Shown piece after piece: positions 1-9,800 of a DNA stretch of 64,000 nt (its first letter is position 1; each line of letters begins with the position of its first letter). The position numbers and the translations under genes are program-made. The stretch spans positions 30,571,563 through 30,635,562 of the forward strand of contig CM026400.1 in the NCBI GenBank assembly GCA_014843695.1. Direction: 5' to 3'. The stretch is from Archivesica marissinica. Its lineage: Eukaryota; Mollusca; Bivalvia; Venerida; Vesicomyidae. The notes beneath the pieces were generated by a model, which made no database searches, had not been told where the DNA came from, and was given only the letters and a program-made list of their open reading frames with translations.

Positions 1-439
1 ATGAGCATAAATTCATGGCTGCCGTTAGAGGTTGTGGAGTAATTTCTACAGAATACACTATAGTGATTTCATCACGCTCGGTGTAGCTCGGAAGACATTT
101 CTTGTGGTAAACGTTTACTGAAACAGACCAGTTTTAGACCTGTTCGGACGGAAAGTATTTCAAGCATTTGCTTGTTGCGTGTCTGTGTGAAGAGATTTTC
201 CATTTCAGTGACTGTGTGACATCGTAAGAAATTTTTACAAGTTATGCAATTTTGGAATTAGTCTTGTTTTGATGCATCAAGTGTAATACAAGTGGAGTGG
301 AATGAGATCGAGTTTATGAAAATCGGTTAAAAAATTTGTCAGCTACGTCAGCACCACTGTCATTTTCTGTATCATTTCCTTTGGAAGATGAACGAACATC
401 TTGATAGTAACTATAGCATAGCACGTGAGGGTATTTCTA
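1..439. other. No recognised feature
   Basis: AT-rich sequence with no coding exon, tandem repeat or family member that I can identify on either strand. It lies downstream of endophilin-B exon 3 on the minus strand, so it is probably intronic to that gene, but I did not find the next exon here. Confidence 0.4.
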
Positions 440-880
440 TATACAGTCAAACCTGTCTTAAGCAGCCAGCCATTTCATATCATTTCCTGATGAACGAAAA
501 CATTTTTTATACTTTATTTATTTTACAACGATTGCGAAGCAAGTTTTAACAACTTATATTAATCACTCTCGTTGGCTCGGATGAAAGCGTATATGTGGTC
601 ATTCATGTGGGAGGAAACTGGAGTACCCGGAGAAAACCTTGATAGTAACTATAGCATAACATATGAGGGCATTATCATAAATATGTGTATGTGTATATAC
701 AGTCAAACCTGTCTTAAGCAGCCAGCCAAGGGAATCATCGACAGTGGCTGCCTAGCAAAGGTGGCTGCTTAATAGAGGTCAAATGTATAAGAAAGTAACA
801 TATTGGGAATCTTACAAATGGCTGCTTAATGCAGGTTGGCTGCTTAATAGAGGTGACCGCTAACACAGGTTGACTAATTG
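440..880. repeat. MITE family E copies (AGTCAAACCTGT ends) plus SINE-H tail
   Basis: A miniature element spans about 696-878. It starts with CAGTCAAACCTGTCTTAAGC and ends with ACAGGTTGACTAA, so its ends are inverted repeats; the interior is made of GTGGCTGCTTAATAGAGG-like words. A broken left end of the same family lies at about 447-475. Between them, about 505-645, is the 3' part of a SINE in minus orientation, also seen near 30.5 and 31.5 kb. Other copies of the MITE lie near 2.2 and 63.7 kb. No transposase is encoded. Confidence 0.7.
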
Positions 881-1111
881 TGATGGCAAAGTTCCGGTTC
901 TGTAAATATATGGGGTAGATCTGGGCCTGGGTAGGGGGTCTGGTCCAGGGAGGGGGGCTATGTTTTTAATTGTGTCCTAGCTCCATGCCGGCTACCTGTG
1001 TATTCAATCTGCTGCGGCTAGGAACCACAAGTTTAAAGCAGTGAGAAATAAAATGTATTATTCCGCTGCTTTAAACAAGGAGAATAACACATTGAATGTC
1101 ACAATAAATAT

Positions 1112-1548
1112 CAATGATTCATTGGAAAGCATAAATTGATGTCAATATTTCATTGGAAAAGCATAAAATGGGTGTCAATATTTCATTGGAAAGCATAAAA
1201 TTGATGTCAATATTTCATTGAAAAGCATAAAATTGATGTCAATATTTCATTGGAAAGGTCTAAAAATAGATGTCTCGATATTTCATTGGAAAGCATAAAA
1301 TTAGTGTCAATATTTCATTGGAAAGGTGAAAAAGCCTAAAAATAGATGTCAATATTTCATTGGAAAGCATCAAATTAATGTCAATATTTCATTGGAAAGC
1401 ATGAAATAAATGTCAGTATTTCATCGCAAAACAAAGATTAGTCAATATTTCATTGGGAATGCATGAAATAAATGTCAGTATTTCATTGGAAGAAAAAAGC
1501 CTAAAAATAGATGTCAATATTTCATTGGGAAAGCATAATGTAAAAGTG
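1112..1548. repeat. Minisatellite, about 32-bp unit
   Basis: About 13 imperfect tandem copies of a unit built on TCAATATTTCATTGGAAAGC followed by ATAAAATTGATG. Units vary in length because of small insertions such as AAAGCCTAAAAATAGATG. A 91-residue open frame on the minus strand (1,413-1,688) reads through it and is not a credible gene. Confidence 0.85.
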
Positions 1549-1707
1549 CATCTTCCACAAAACACTAAAAGCCCTGGGAATTTTACATGAATGAAGTACA
1601 AGCCAAAGCCAGTATTACCAGCAACCAGGGAATAACACCAACAGATAATCAATACCATCCTAAAATGGTGTGAAATCCATGTTTGCATTCATAAGGAGAG
1701 GAAATAT

Positions 1708-1933
1708 TTAACCCATTCAACACCAAGTAACTGACATGGACTGGTCCATGATATTATTAAACCAATAAATTAATAAGAAAATAACCTTTGGACCAGTTCA
1801 TTTATCAAAATGGGGTAATTTTTACTAAAAATAGTAATATTACTGGCAAAAATGAGATGGCTCGTTGAGCCGGCTTATCTGGAACTACATTTTTTAAGCC
1901 TATTTAGAGTTATGTTGGTGTTGAACGGGTAAA
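1708..1933 (+). mobile_element. MITE family B, copy 1
   Basis: Begins TTAACCCATTCAACACCAAG and ends with a decayed GTTGAACGGGT..AA, the inverted complement. The interior carries GGACTGGTCCATGATATT and a hairpin core in which GATGGCTCGTTGAGCCGGC separates complementary arms. Termini of the form TTAACCC...GGGTTAA suggest a TTAA target duplication, as used by piggyBac-like and Kolobok transposases; that assignment is an inference. Related copies lie near 6.4, 24.9, 36.5, 63.5 and 63.9 kb. Confidence 0.75.
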
Positions 1934-2194
1934 TCACACTCGCGAACAATGAACACAGACTAGATAGATCATATGTATTGGTTTTGTTTATAATGCAAGA
2001 CAAAGCAAATAAACGCAAGCTCCTACGCAGCAAGCTTACTTATATATATATGGATTAATACATTACACGCCCACTCATTGCTCTATCTTGAATCAATTCC
2101 ATTACAGAATAATTAATTGCTTTTCATGCATCAGTTGATGTCAGATCAACGGGTGGAAATATTTCTGCACACCGTACCCTCTTGCATAGCAACA

Positions 2195-2325
2195 CATGCG
2201 GACTACAAAGGGAATCACAGAAAGTGGCTGCTTAGAACAGGTGGCTGCTTAATAAAGGGCAAATGTATTTTTAATTTTTTATAAAACGACATATTGTGGA
2301 TCTGTCTTCTGGTTTGACTGTATGG
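2195..2325. mobile_element. MITE family E, partial copy
   Basis: Contains the GTGGCTGCTTAG...GGTGGCTGCTTAATAAAGG interior and ends at GGTTTGACTGTA, the complement of the family left end. The left end is missing. Confidence 0.65.
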
Positions 2326-2370
2326 CTACTATCTTGGATGAATGTGGATTGTATATTATTTGGATACTAC

Positions 2371-2660
2371 ACAGATGGATCTGTAGTCCAGTGGTAACAT
2401 GCTGAACTGGTAATCCAAGGATAGCAGGTTCGATCCCCTGTCTGACCATAATAAAATAAACAGTCTTTCAGATGGGACGTTAAATCGAGGTCTCGTGTCG
2501 GTGCTTTACACCGTGCACGTAAAAGAACCAGAGGAGACTCTGGAATGGGTCTCTTCCTGTATCATTGCACTATCCTCCAAAAATCTAAAATGACTAATCT
2601 CTTCAGGAGGCGTCGCTCATATGGGCAACCGGTAGCGAGGATAAATAAACGTGAACCACA
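2371..2660 (+). mobile_element. tRNA-Thr-derived SINE (SINE-T), full length
   Basis: The head folds as a tRNA: A-box-like TAGTCCAGTGGTAAC, an anticodon arm with loop CTGGTAA (anticodon GGT, threonine in the better copies) and B box GGTTCGATCCC. It is followed by a family body (CAGTCTTTCAGATGGGACGT, GAACCAGAGGAGACTCTGG, GGCAACCGGTAGCGA) and ends in GATAAATAAAC. At least six other copies lie in the window (21.5, 23.9, 24.2, 25.3, 25.6, 29.8 kb). It is a mobile element, not a tRNA gene. Confidence 0.85.
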
Positions 2661-2817
2661 CACTAGAATCAAATGTGGAGCATTCAAACAAATAATGAAA
2701 TTCATCATCAATATATGTATTACAAAGTGTGCATACACAGTGGTCAGATTTGTAATTGCTAGAGGTATTGACGCAGTGGTAGAGTTTCTAAACCTAGAAT
2801 GCTTATACAGTTTGTGG

Positions 2818-3000
2818 AAATCGTGATAGCACAATGATAGCGTGTTCGCTACGGGTTCACTACGGGTGCGAGAGGCCCGGAGTTTCACTCCCAGCTGTAG
2901 CCACATTTTGAGCTATTGGGCAAGGCTCCTAATTCCACATTGCCTCTCTTTCTGTGTGGGTTACATCGGCATCGAGTTGTGTCCCAAATAAACATTAAAT
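2818..3000 (+). mobile_element. tRNA-like SINE fragment with shared core
   Basis: A degraded tRNA-like head (GATAGCACAATGATAGCG, then GGAGTTTCACTCCCAG in place of a B box) is followed by ATTGGGCAAGGCTCC and a tail ending in CCCAAATAAAC. The core resembles that of the minus-strand SINE near 29.3 kb (ATTGAGCAAGGCACC). Probably an old SINE; the family is not named. Confidence 0.45.
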
Positions 3001-3054
3001 AAGGGACCTGCCAGCCACAATCAGATTTGATAGTTTGGCAGTATAACGTAAAAA

Positions 3055-3775
3055 ATAGAACAAGAGGGCCATCATGGCCCTATATCGTTTGCCTGACCTA
3101 TTTTTTACACCGGGGTCACCATTTTAACAACTTTGAATGAGCATTGTACATCAAACATTCCGAACAAATGTTGCTAAAATCTGATCAGTGGTTCGAGAGA
3201 AGATGCTTGAAGAATCTGTGCTATTTTTTTTTAGATGGTGGCCATCACTGAATCGCGACAACCCTCATTTGAACAAATCTGAAAAGGCTTCACCCATGAA
3301 CCATAACTGTGAAATTTGGCTACCAGTAGCCAAGAGCTTTGGGTAGAGGTTCTTGAACACTGGCTGATCAGTTCGTGAGAAGACGCTTGAAATCTCTCAT
3401 AAAAGGTTGACCTATCAGCAGCCATCTTGGATGACGTAATCGTCCCGACTTTATGCACCAGATGTCTCATCGACACCTTCCATTCGATATATGACAAATC
3501 ATGACTATATTTGCTCAAAAATAAAATTTGACCATTACTTGACCTCTCGGGCCACCAACGCCCATTATTGATCCCGGGGTCATCATTTGAACAGCTTTGA
3601 AAGAGCACTGTACATCGATCATTCCTATCAAGATTCGTCTGGCAGTTTATGAGAAAAGATTTAAGAATTTGTGCTATATTTAGACAGTGGCCATCTTGAA
3701 ATTTTGTAACGGTGTAATCCAAGTATGACGACAATAAATGGTGGCTATAGACACGACACATTGTGGTAACAATAC
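3055..3775. repeat. Interspersed repeat, two diverged tandem segments
   Basis: Starts ACAAGAGGGCCATCATGGCC, a word I associate with very abundant bivalve repeats. Two segments (about 3,100-3,330 and 3,575-3,700) share AACAACTTTGAA, GAGCATTGTACATC-like and GAGAAGATGCTTGA-like stretches. A 176-residue open frame on the minus strand (3,231-3,761) lies entirely inside and resembles no protein I know. Confidence 0.55.
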
Positions 3776-4019
3776 CTCACAATACAATTCAAATTTACAC
3801 CGGTATTTAGTGGTAATAAAAAGCTACCTAATGCTTATCATATCAGACGAGACATCAGAGAGTTATTGGCAGTTTTATGGAGTTGTTGCCATAGCATCAT
3901 TTCTGTAAATCTAACTATGGCAGCAACATCATTTCTGTAAATCTAATGGCACTATTTCCCCCATATCGCACTCAAAACTTGTTCACCGAGAATCAAATTT
4001 TGGCATAAAGACAACTCAC

Positions 4020-4148
4020 CATATGCTGTGCCTGGACCGAATTCATTTCCAGCATCCACCATGACGCCACCCAGACCTTCATACACATTGTTTCTGTCAC
4101 GCTTTCTTTTATCGAGTTTCTCATAAAACATCTCCTCCATTCGTATAT
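4020..4148 (-). CDS. SH3GLB: Endophilin-B, coding exon 3
   Basis: The exon runs from an ATAATTTCAG acceptor to a G|GTGAGT donor. It encodes about 43 residues including RMEEMFYEKLDKRKR and GNEFGPGTAYG. The EFGPGTAYG stretch is a hallmark of the endophilin-B N-BAR domain, which bends and tubulates intracellular membranes. Its entry phase (two bases completing an Asn codon) matches the exit of exon 2 at 6,559. It leaves in phase 1 inside a Gly codon. The next exon, expected to begin after AYG, was not found in positions 1-4,000. Vertebrates have two paralogues (SH3GLB1 and SH3GLB2); these exons do not tell which is closer. Confidence 0.88.
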
Positions 4149-4492
4149 CTGAAATTATATCGACAACATTTTTAACCCTTTCCCTCATAGAAGCACCTCT
4201 TTGACGCCATTACCAATACGACATACATTTACAATGTAGTAGCCAAACCAATGTTCATTAACCATTTCCCTCGTAGAAGCACCTCTTGACGCCATTACCA
4301 ATGCGACATACATTTACAAAGTAGTAGTCAAACTAATGTTCATAATAGAGGCCAGAATCTCATGTAGTTCCAGTATTATATCTATGGAGGTGGGATAGAT
4401 ATGGCTACTTATCCACTGCATGATAGCTAATTGGTTGTCGTTTGTATGGAGATATAATAGTATATTAACCTAAGTCTATATGAAGGAAAGGG

Positions 4493-4742
4493 TTAACCCA
4501 TTTGATATTGGATACCGTTCAAACAGTATTTGCAAATAACATAGAGCCAGATCAGCCGCCACGGAACGTTCCGTCTGATCAGGCTCTATGCTGTTTGCTA
4601 TTCAGATGATCTTGCTAAGACACTTGGCGGTATGTAGCAAACAACATAGATCCTGATCAGCATGCAGTGTCACGCTGCGGCTGATCTGGATCTATGTTGT
4701 TTGCAAAAGACTTTAAATGTATCCAGAATGAAATGGGTTAAA
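4493..4742 (+). mobile_element. MITE family A, copy 1
   Basis: Bounded by TTAACCCATTTGATATTGG and CCAGAATGAAATGGGTTAA. It contains two hairpins, one centred on GGAACGTTCC between AGAGCCAGATCAG-like and CTGATCAGGCTCT arms and one joining AACATAGATCCTGATCAG to CTGATCTGGATCTATGTT. A TTAA duplication at both ends indicates a cut-and-paste element without coding capacity. Its second full copy is at 24,463-24,699. Confidence 0.8.
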
Positions 4743-4859
4743 GCCAAAAAAACACAACAACCTAAAGCCAAACCTACTGATGCAGCAAGTAAAATGAAAA
4801 ACCGAAAGTTGCAATATCATGTTCAACACAGATGGCTACAATATCCTTTGCCTGGTGAG

Positions 4860-5700
4860 TACCGTATTTAGCTATGTATAGTGCGCTACCGTGTATAGTG
4901 CGCACCCACGATCTGGCACGAAAATCGGCGGAAAAACTGAGTTCCGATGTATACTGCGCACGTGAAAAACGCAATTTTCCAAGTCAAAATTTAACATTTA
5001 TCAAGAATCGCTAAATATTGTGCTCCGTGATTTTTACAACTTATATTAATCAGTCGAGATACCTCATCGAGGAATGGTAACGCACCCATAATTTCATGAA
5101 AATTACATGCATTTAATTGACAAGTTGAGTGATAATTAATTTCTCAAACTTAACACCTGCTCAAACATCTCAACACGTTCTCAAACATGTCAGCAGTTGC
5201 TCAAACTTCTCAACACGTGTAGCCTACCTAATTAACTGGGACCCATTGTGAAAGGTTTGTCGAAATTAATTATCGCTACAAACAATTGAAATACTGTGTC
5301 GCTTTATGCGGCGAAGTACGCGAAAAGTACGGGAAATATTACATACGATAAAACCACGTGATGTTATCAAATCGCCATTTTTTATGCATTTAGTAATTTC
5401 AATTAGTCTTCAAAGTTTGCCAAAATAAACGCAATATATGCTAATGTTGTGGTCTTATTCATTTCATTTATTTATATAGACTATCGGCAACTGGTTTTAA
5501 TAGCTAGTTTATAACGTCTGTCGAATGTAACAAATTATAGAATGACTATGGGGCCGTTCGGGTCGAAATTCATGAAATATTGGTCAATTTTGGTCCGGAA
5601 AAAATGTCCTGATGTCTGTACTGGTGTATAATGCGCAGTAGATAAATTGGATGAGGATTTCAGTAAGAAATGTGCGCACTATACACAGCTAAATACGGTA
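4860..5700. mobile_element. Non-autonomous DNA transposon family C, copy 1
   Basis: 841 bp with inverted ends TACCGTATTTAGCTATGTAT and the complement ACACAGCTAAATACGGTA. The TA at each end fits a Tc1/mariner or pogo-type TA target duplication. No transposase frame is present. A second copy (22,961-23,789) is colinear over the interior, with small indels. Confidence 0.82.
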
Positions 5701-5711
5701 GATAAAATCGC

Positions 5712-5998
5712 AATTGCAAACAACATACATCCAGATCAGCCAAGTGCTGTAGCTCCTCTTTCCACGTTCTGTGCCGTCTGATCTGGCTCTATGCTGTTTG
5801 CAACAGTGATTTTATTTGACGCTAGCATGCAACGGGTTAAAGCCACCGTTATAATTTACACCTCAACACAGAATGTTCCGTCTGATCAGGCTCTATGTTG
5901 TTTGCTATTCGTGTATAGTGGAGCTTAAACACTTAGTCTGAATAGCAAACAACGTAGATCCTGATCAGATGTGATGCTATGCCGTGGCTGATCTGTGC
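5712..5998. repeat. MITE family A remnants
   Basis: Broken pieces of family A: GCAAACAACATACATCCAGA, ATCTGGCTCTATGCTGTTTG and TTCCGTCTGATCAGGCTCTA, then GTAGATCCTGATCAG. Order and orientation suggest one copy interrupted by about 50 bases, or two partial copies. Confidence 0.55.
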
Positions 5999-6009
5999 AC
6001 TAGATTATA

Positions 6010-6155
6010 AAACTTTTCTCTGATCTAAAACTCTAGCTCAAGTGATTTGATTGGTTGATTCTGAGTTTTAAATAAAACTCTAGCTCCAGTGATTTGATTG
6101 GTTGATTCTGAGTTTTACTGTCAGCTGAACCAATCAGAAGCTTGAGACCGAGTTT
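6010..6155. repeat. Short tandem duplication with inverted part
   Basis: About 55 bases carrying AGTGATTTGATTGGTTGATT occur twice in tandem (from about 6,030 and 6,085). They are followed by an inverted partial copy, GAACCAATCAGAAGCTTGAG, so the stretch can fold back on itself. Confidence 0.6.
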
Positions 6156-6325
6156 GAGATTGGAGGCGGCAGGTAAAGGGTCATAGAAACCATATCCTGT
6201 TCAGAAAGACAATACTGCACTGTGTGCGAGTGTCCGGCGTAATACATCAGCAATTTAAATTTAAAAAATGGCATAACCGATTTACGCATATTAGTTTCTT
6301 TGCTATTACGATTTGTACAAGCCAT

Positions 6326-6542
6326 CTCATCAGGATCTGCATTTTTTGCCAGTAATATTACTATATATAGACAACATTACCCATTTTGATAAATGAACTG
6401 GTCAATGTGTAATTTTCTGATTAATTTATTGGGTCTAAAAATATCATGGACCAGTCCATGTCAGTTACTTGGTGTTAAAATGGTTAACCGGAGGGAGGTC
6501 ATCTGTATCATACATGTAGCACTAAGGTGTTGAATGGGTTAA
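6326..6542 (-). mobile_element. MITE family B, copy 2 (truncated)
   Basis: Minus-orientation copy ending in GTGTTGAATGGGTTAA, with TCATCAGGATCTGCATTTTT at its truncated inner end and ATGGACCAGTCCATGTCAG inside. A short unrelated stretch (about 6,487-6,525) splits the terminal part. It ends 17 bases from endophilin-B exon 2. Confidence 0.65.
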
Positions 6543-6558
6543 CTGTTAAACAACATAC

Positions 6559-6700
6559 TTGGGTTTGGCTGTAGCAGTGCCTCTGTTGATTTGAGCGTCT
6601 TGTCTGTCCATAGTCGTGTTTTCTCCGAGCGATTCAGAAGATTCTCAAAATGTGCGTCCAGTTCTGTTTTCTCTGCTGAGCCAAGCTTCTCCTCGGTGAA
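6559..6700 (-). CDS. SH3GLB: Endophilin-B, coding exon 2
   Basis: From a TGATTTTCAG acceptor to an A|GTATGT donor, 142 bases, 47 codons plus one base. It encodes FTEEKLGSAEKTELDAHFE and then ALLQPNP, the first long helix of the endophilin-B N-BAR domain; FTEEKLG..EKTELD..FE..L is strongly conserved in animal SH3GLB proteins. It joins exon 1 in phase 0 and exon 3 in phase 1. A frame reading past the donor gives a short non-homologous tail and a stop, as expected for intron. Confidence 0.92.
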
Positions 6701-6783
6701 CTGAAAATCACAAACAGATGTTACTCTGTAGCTCATTCTTGCATTTCATGCTTTCAAATATAAACATGCTTGCACAATATTAA

Positions 6784-6884
6784 GGGCTCATTCTAGAGGG
6801 CTATGTGGGGTGAAATTGTCACTCTAGGGACCCTGACTTCACCTGAGCACGTTTTACTCAATTTCAGAATTTCATCGACGTCTC
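6784..6884. mobile_element. MITE family D, copy 1, cut by minisatellite
   Basis: Begins GGGCTCATTCTAGAGGG and continues GGTGAAATTGTCACTCTAGG, matching the first third of family D copies at 21,000-21,301 (same orientation) and 20,606-20,897 (opposite). It stops where the 24-bp minisatellite starts. Confidence 0.65.
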
Positions 6885-9800
6885 AGGGACGCCAGGAGAG
6901 GATGTATCCGGGACACCGGGAGAGGATGTATTGGGGACGCCAGGAGAGGATGTATTACGGACGCCAGGAGAGGATGTATCAGGGATGCCAGGAGAGGATG
7001 TATCACGGACGCCAGGAGAGGATGTATCAGGGACGCCAGGAGAGGATGTATCACGGACGCCAGGAGAGGATGTATCAGGGACGCCAGGAGAGGATGTATC
7101 GGGGACGCCAGGAGAGGATGTATTACGGACGCCAGGAGAGGATGTATCAGGGATGCCAGGAGAGGATGTATCACGGACGCCAGGAGAGGATGTATCAGGG
7201 ACGCCAGGAGAGGATGTATCGGGGAGAGGATGTATCGGATGCCGGGAGAGGATGTATCAGGGACGCCAGGAGAGGATGTATCGGGGAGGCCAGGAGGATG
7301 TATTACGGACGCCAGGAGAGGATGTATCAGGGATGCCAGGAGAGGATGTATCACGGACGCCAGGAGAGGATGTATCAGGGACGCCAGGAGAGGATGTATC
7401 GGGGACGCCAGGAGAGGATGTATTGGGGACGCCAGGAGAGGATGCATCGGGGATGCCGGGAGAGGATGTATCGGGGAGGCGAGGAGAGGATGTATCAGGG
7501 ATGCCGGGAGAGGATGTATCAGGGACGCCAGGAGAGGATGTATCGGGGAGGCCAGGAGAGGATGTATTACGGACGCCAGGAGAGGATGTATCAGGGATGC
7601 CAGGAGAGGATGTATCACGGACGCCAGGAGAGGATGTATCAGGGACGCCAGGAGAGGATGTATCGGGACGCCAGGAGAGGATGTATCAGGGACGCCAGGA
7701 GAGGATGTATCAGGGACGCCAGGAGAGGATGTATCGGGGATGCCAGGAGAGGATGTATCGGGGATGCCAGGAGAGGATGTATCGGAGATGCCAGGAGAGG
7801 ATGCATCGGGGATGCCAGGAGAGGATGTATCGGGAGGCCAGGAGAGGATGTATCGAGGAGCCAGGAGAGGATGTTCGGGAGGCCAGGAGAGGATGTATCG
7901 AGGACCCAGGAGAGATGTATCGAGGCACCAGAGAGGATGTATCGGGAGCCAGGAGAGGATGTATCAGGGATGCCAGGAGAGGATGTATCGGGGATGCCAG
8001 GAGAGGATGTATCAGGGATGCCAGGAGTGGATGTATCAGGGATGCCAGGAGAGGATGTATCGGGGATGCCAGGAGAGGATGTATCAGGGACGCCAGGAGA
8101 GGATGTATCAGGGATGCCAGGAGAGGATGTATCGGGGATGCCAGGAGAGGATGTATCGGGGACGCCGGGAGAGGATGTATCGGGGATGCCAGGAGTGGAT
8201 GTATCAGGGACGCCAGGAGAGGATGTATCAGGGATGCCAGGAGAGGATGTATCGGGGATGCCAGGAGAGGATGTATCAGGGATGCCAGGAGAGGATGTAT
8301 CGGGGATGCCAGGAGAGGATGTATCGGGGATGCCAGGAGAGGATGTATCGAGGACGCCAGAAGAGGATGTATCGGGGATGCCAGGAGAGGGTGTATCGGG
8401 GATGCCAGGAGAGGGTGTATCGGGAGATGCCAGGAGAGGATGCATCGGGGATGCCAGGAGATGATGTATCAGGGGCCAGGAGAGGATGTATCGGGGATGC
8501 CAGGAGAGGATGTATCAGGGATGCCAGGAGATGATGTATCGGGGAGGCCAGGAGAGGATGTATCGGGGAGGCCAGGAGAGGATGTATCGGGGATGCCAGG
8601 AGAGGATGTATCGGGGATGCCAGGAGAGGATGTATCGGGGATGCCAGGGGAGGATGTATCAGGGATGCCAGGAGAGGATGTATCGGGGATGCCAGGAGAG
8701 GATGTATCGGGGATGCCAGGAGAGGATGTATCGGGATGCCAGGAGAGGATGTATCGGGGAGCCGGGAGAGGATGATCAGGGATGCCAGGAGAGGATGTAT
8801 CAGGGATGCCAGGAGAGGATGTATCAGGGATGCCAGGAGTGGATGTATCGGGGATGCCAGGAGAGGATGTATCGGGGACGCCAGGAGAGGATGTATCGGG
8901 ATGCCGGGAGAGGATGTATCAGGGATGCCAGGAGAGGATGTATCGGGGATGCCAGGAGAGGATGTATCGGGGAGTCCAGGAGAGGATGTATCAGGGAGGC
9001 CAGGAGAGGATGTATCAGGGAGGCCAGGAGAGGATGTATCAGGGATGCCAGGAGAGGATGTATCAGGGATGCCAGGAGTGGGTGGATGTATCAGGGACGC
9101 CAGGTGAGGATGTATCGGGGATGCCAGGAGAGGATGTATCAGGGATGCCAGGAGAGGATGTATCAGGGATGCCAGGAGAGGATGTATCAGGGATGCCAGG
9201 AGTGGATGTATCAGGGATGCCGGGAGTGGATGTATCAGGGATGCCAGGAGAGGATGTATCAGGGACGCCAGGAGTGGATGTATCAGGGACGCCAGGAGAG
9301 GATGTATCAGGGACGCCAGGAGAGGATGTATCGGGGATGCCAGGAGTGGATGTATCAGGGATGCCGGGAGAGGATGTATCGGGGAGGCCAGGAGAGGATG
9401 TATCGGGGATGCCAGGAGAGGATGTATCGGGGAGGCCAGGAGAGGATGTATCGGGGAGGCCAGGAGAGGATGTATCAGGGACGCCAGGAGTGGATGTATC
9501 AGGGATGCCAGGAGAGGATGTATCGGGGATGCCAGGAGAGGATGTATCAGGGACTTCGGGAGAGGATGTATCAGGGATGCCAGGAGAGGATGTATCGGGG
9601 ACGCCAGGAGAGCATGTATCGGGGATGCCAGGAGAGGGTGTATCGGGGATGCCAGGAGAGGGTGTATCGGGGATGCCAGGAGAGGGTGTATCGGGGATGC
9701 CAGGAGAGGGTGTATCGGGGATGCCAGGAGAGGGTGTATCGGGGATGCCAGGAGAGGGTGTATCACGAGAGGAGTATCGGGACCAGGAGAGGATGTATCG

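Noticed and set aside
3231..3761. 176-codon minus-strand frame
   Set aside because: Lies inside an interspersed repeat, and no family resemblance was seen.
4740..4856. Possible plus-strand exon (KAKKTQQPKAKPTDAASKMK) with a GGTGAGT donor
   Set aside because: No acceptor is visible because a MITE ends immediately before it; it lies in an intron of the opposite-strand gene, and the GTGAGT is next to a transposon end.
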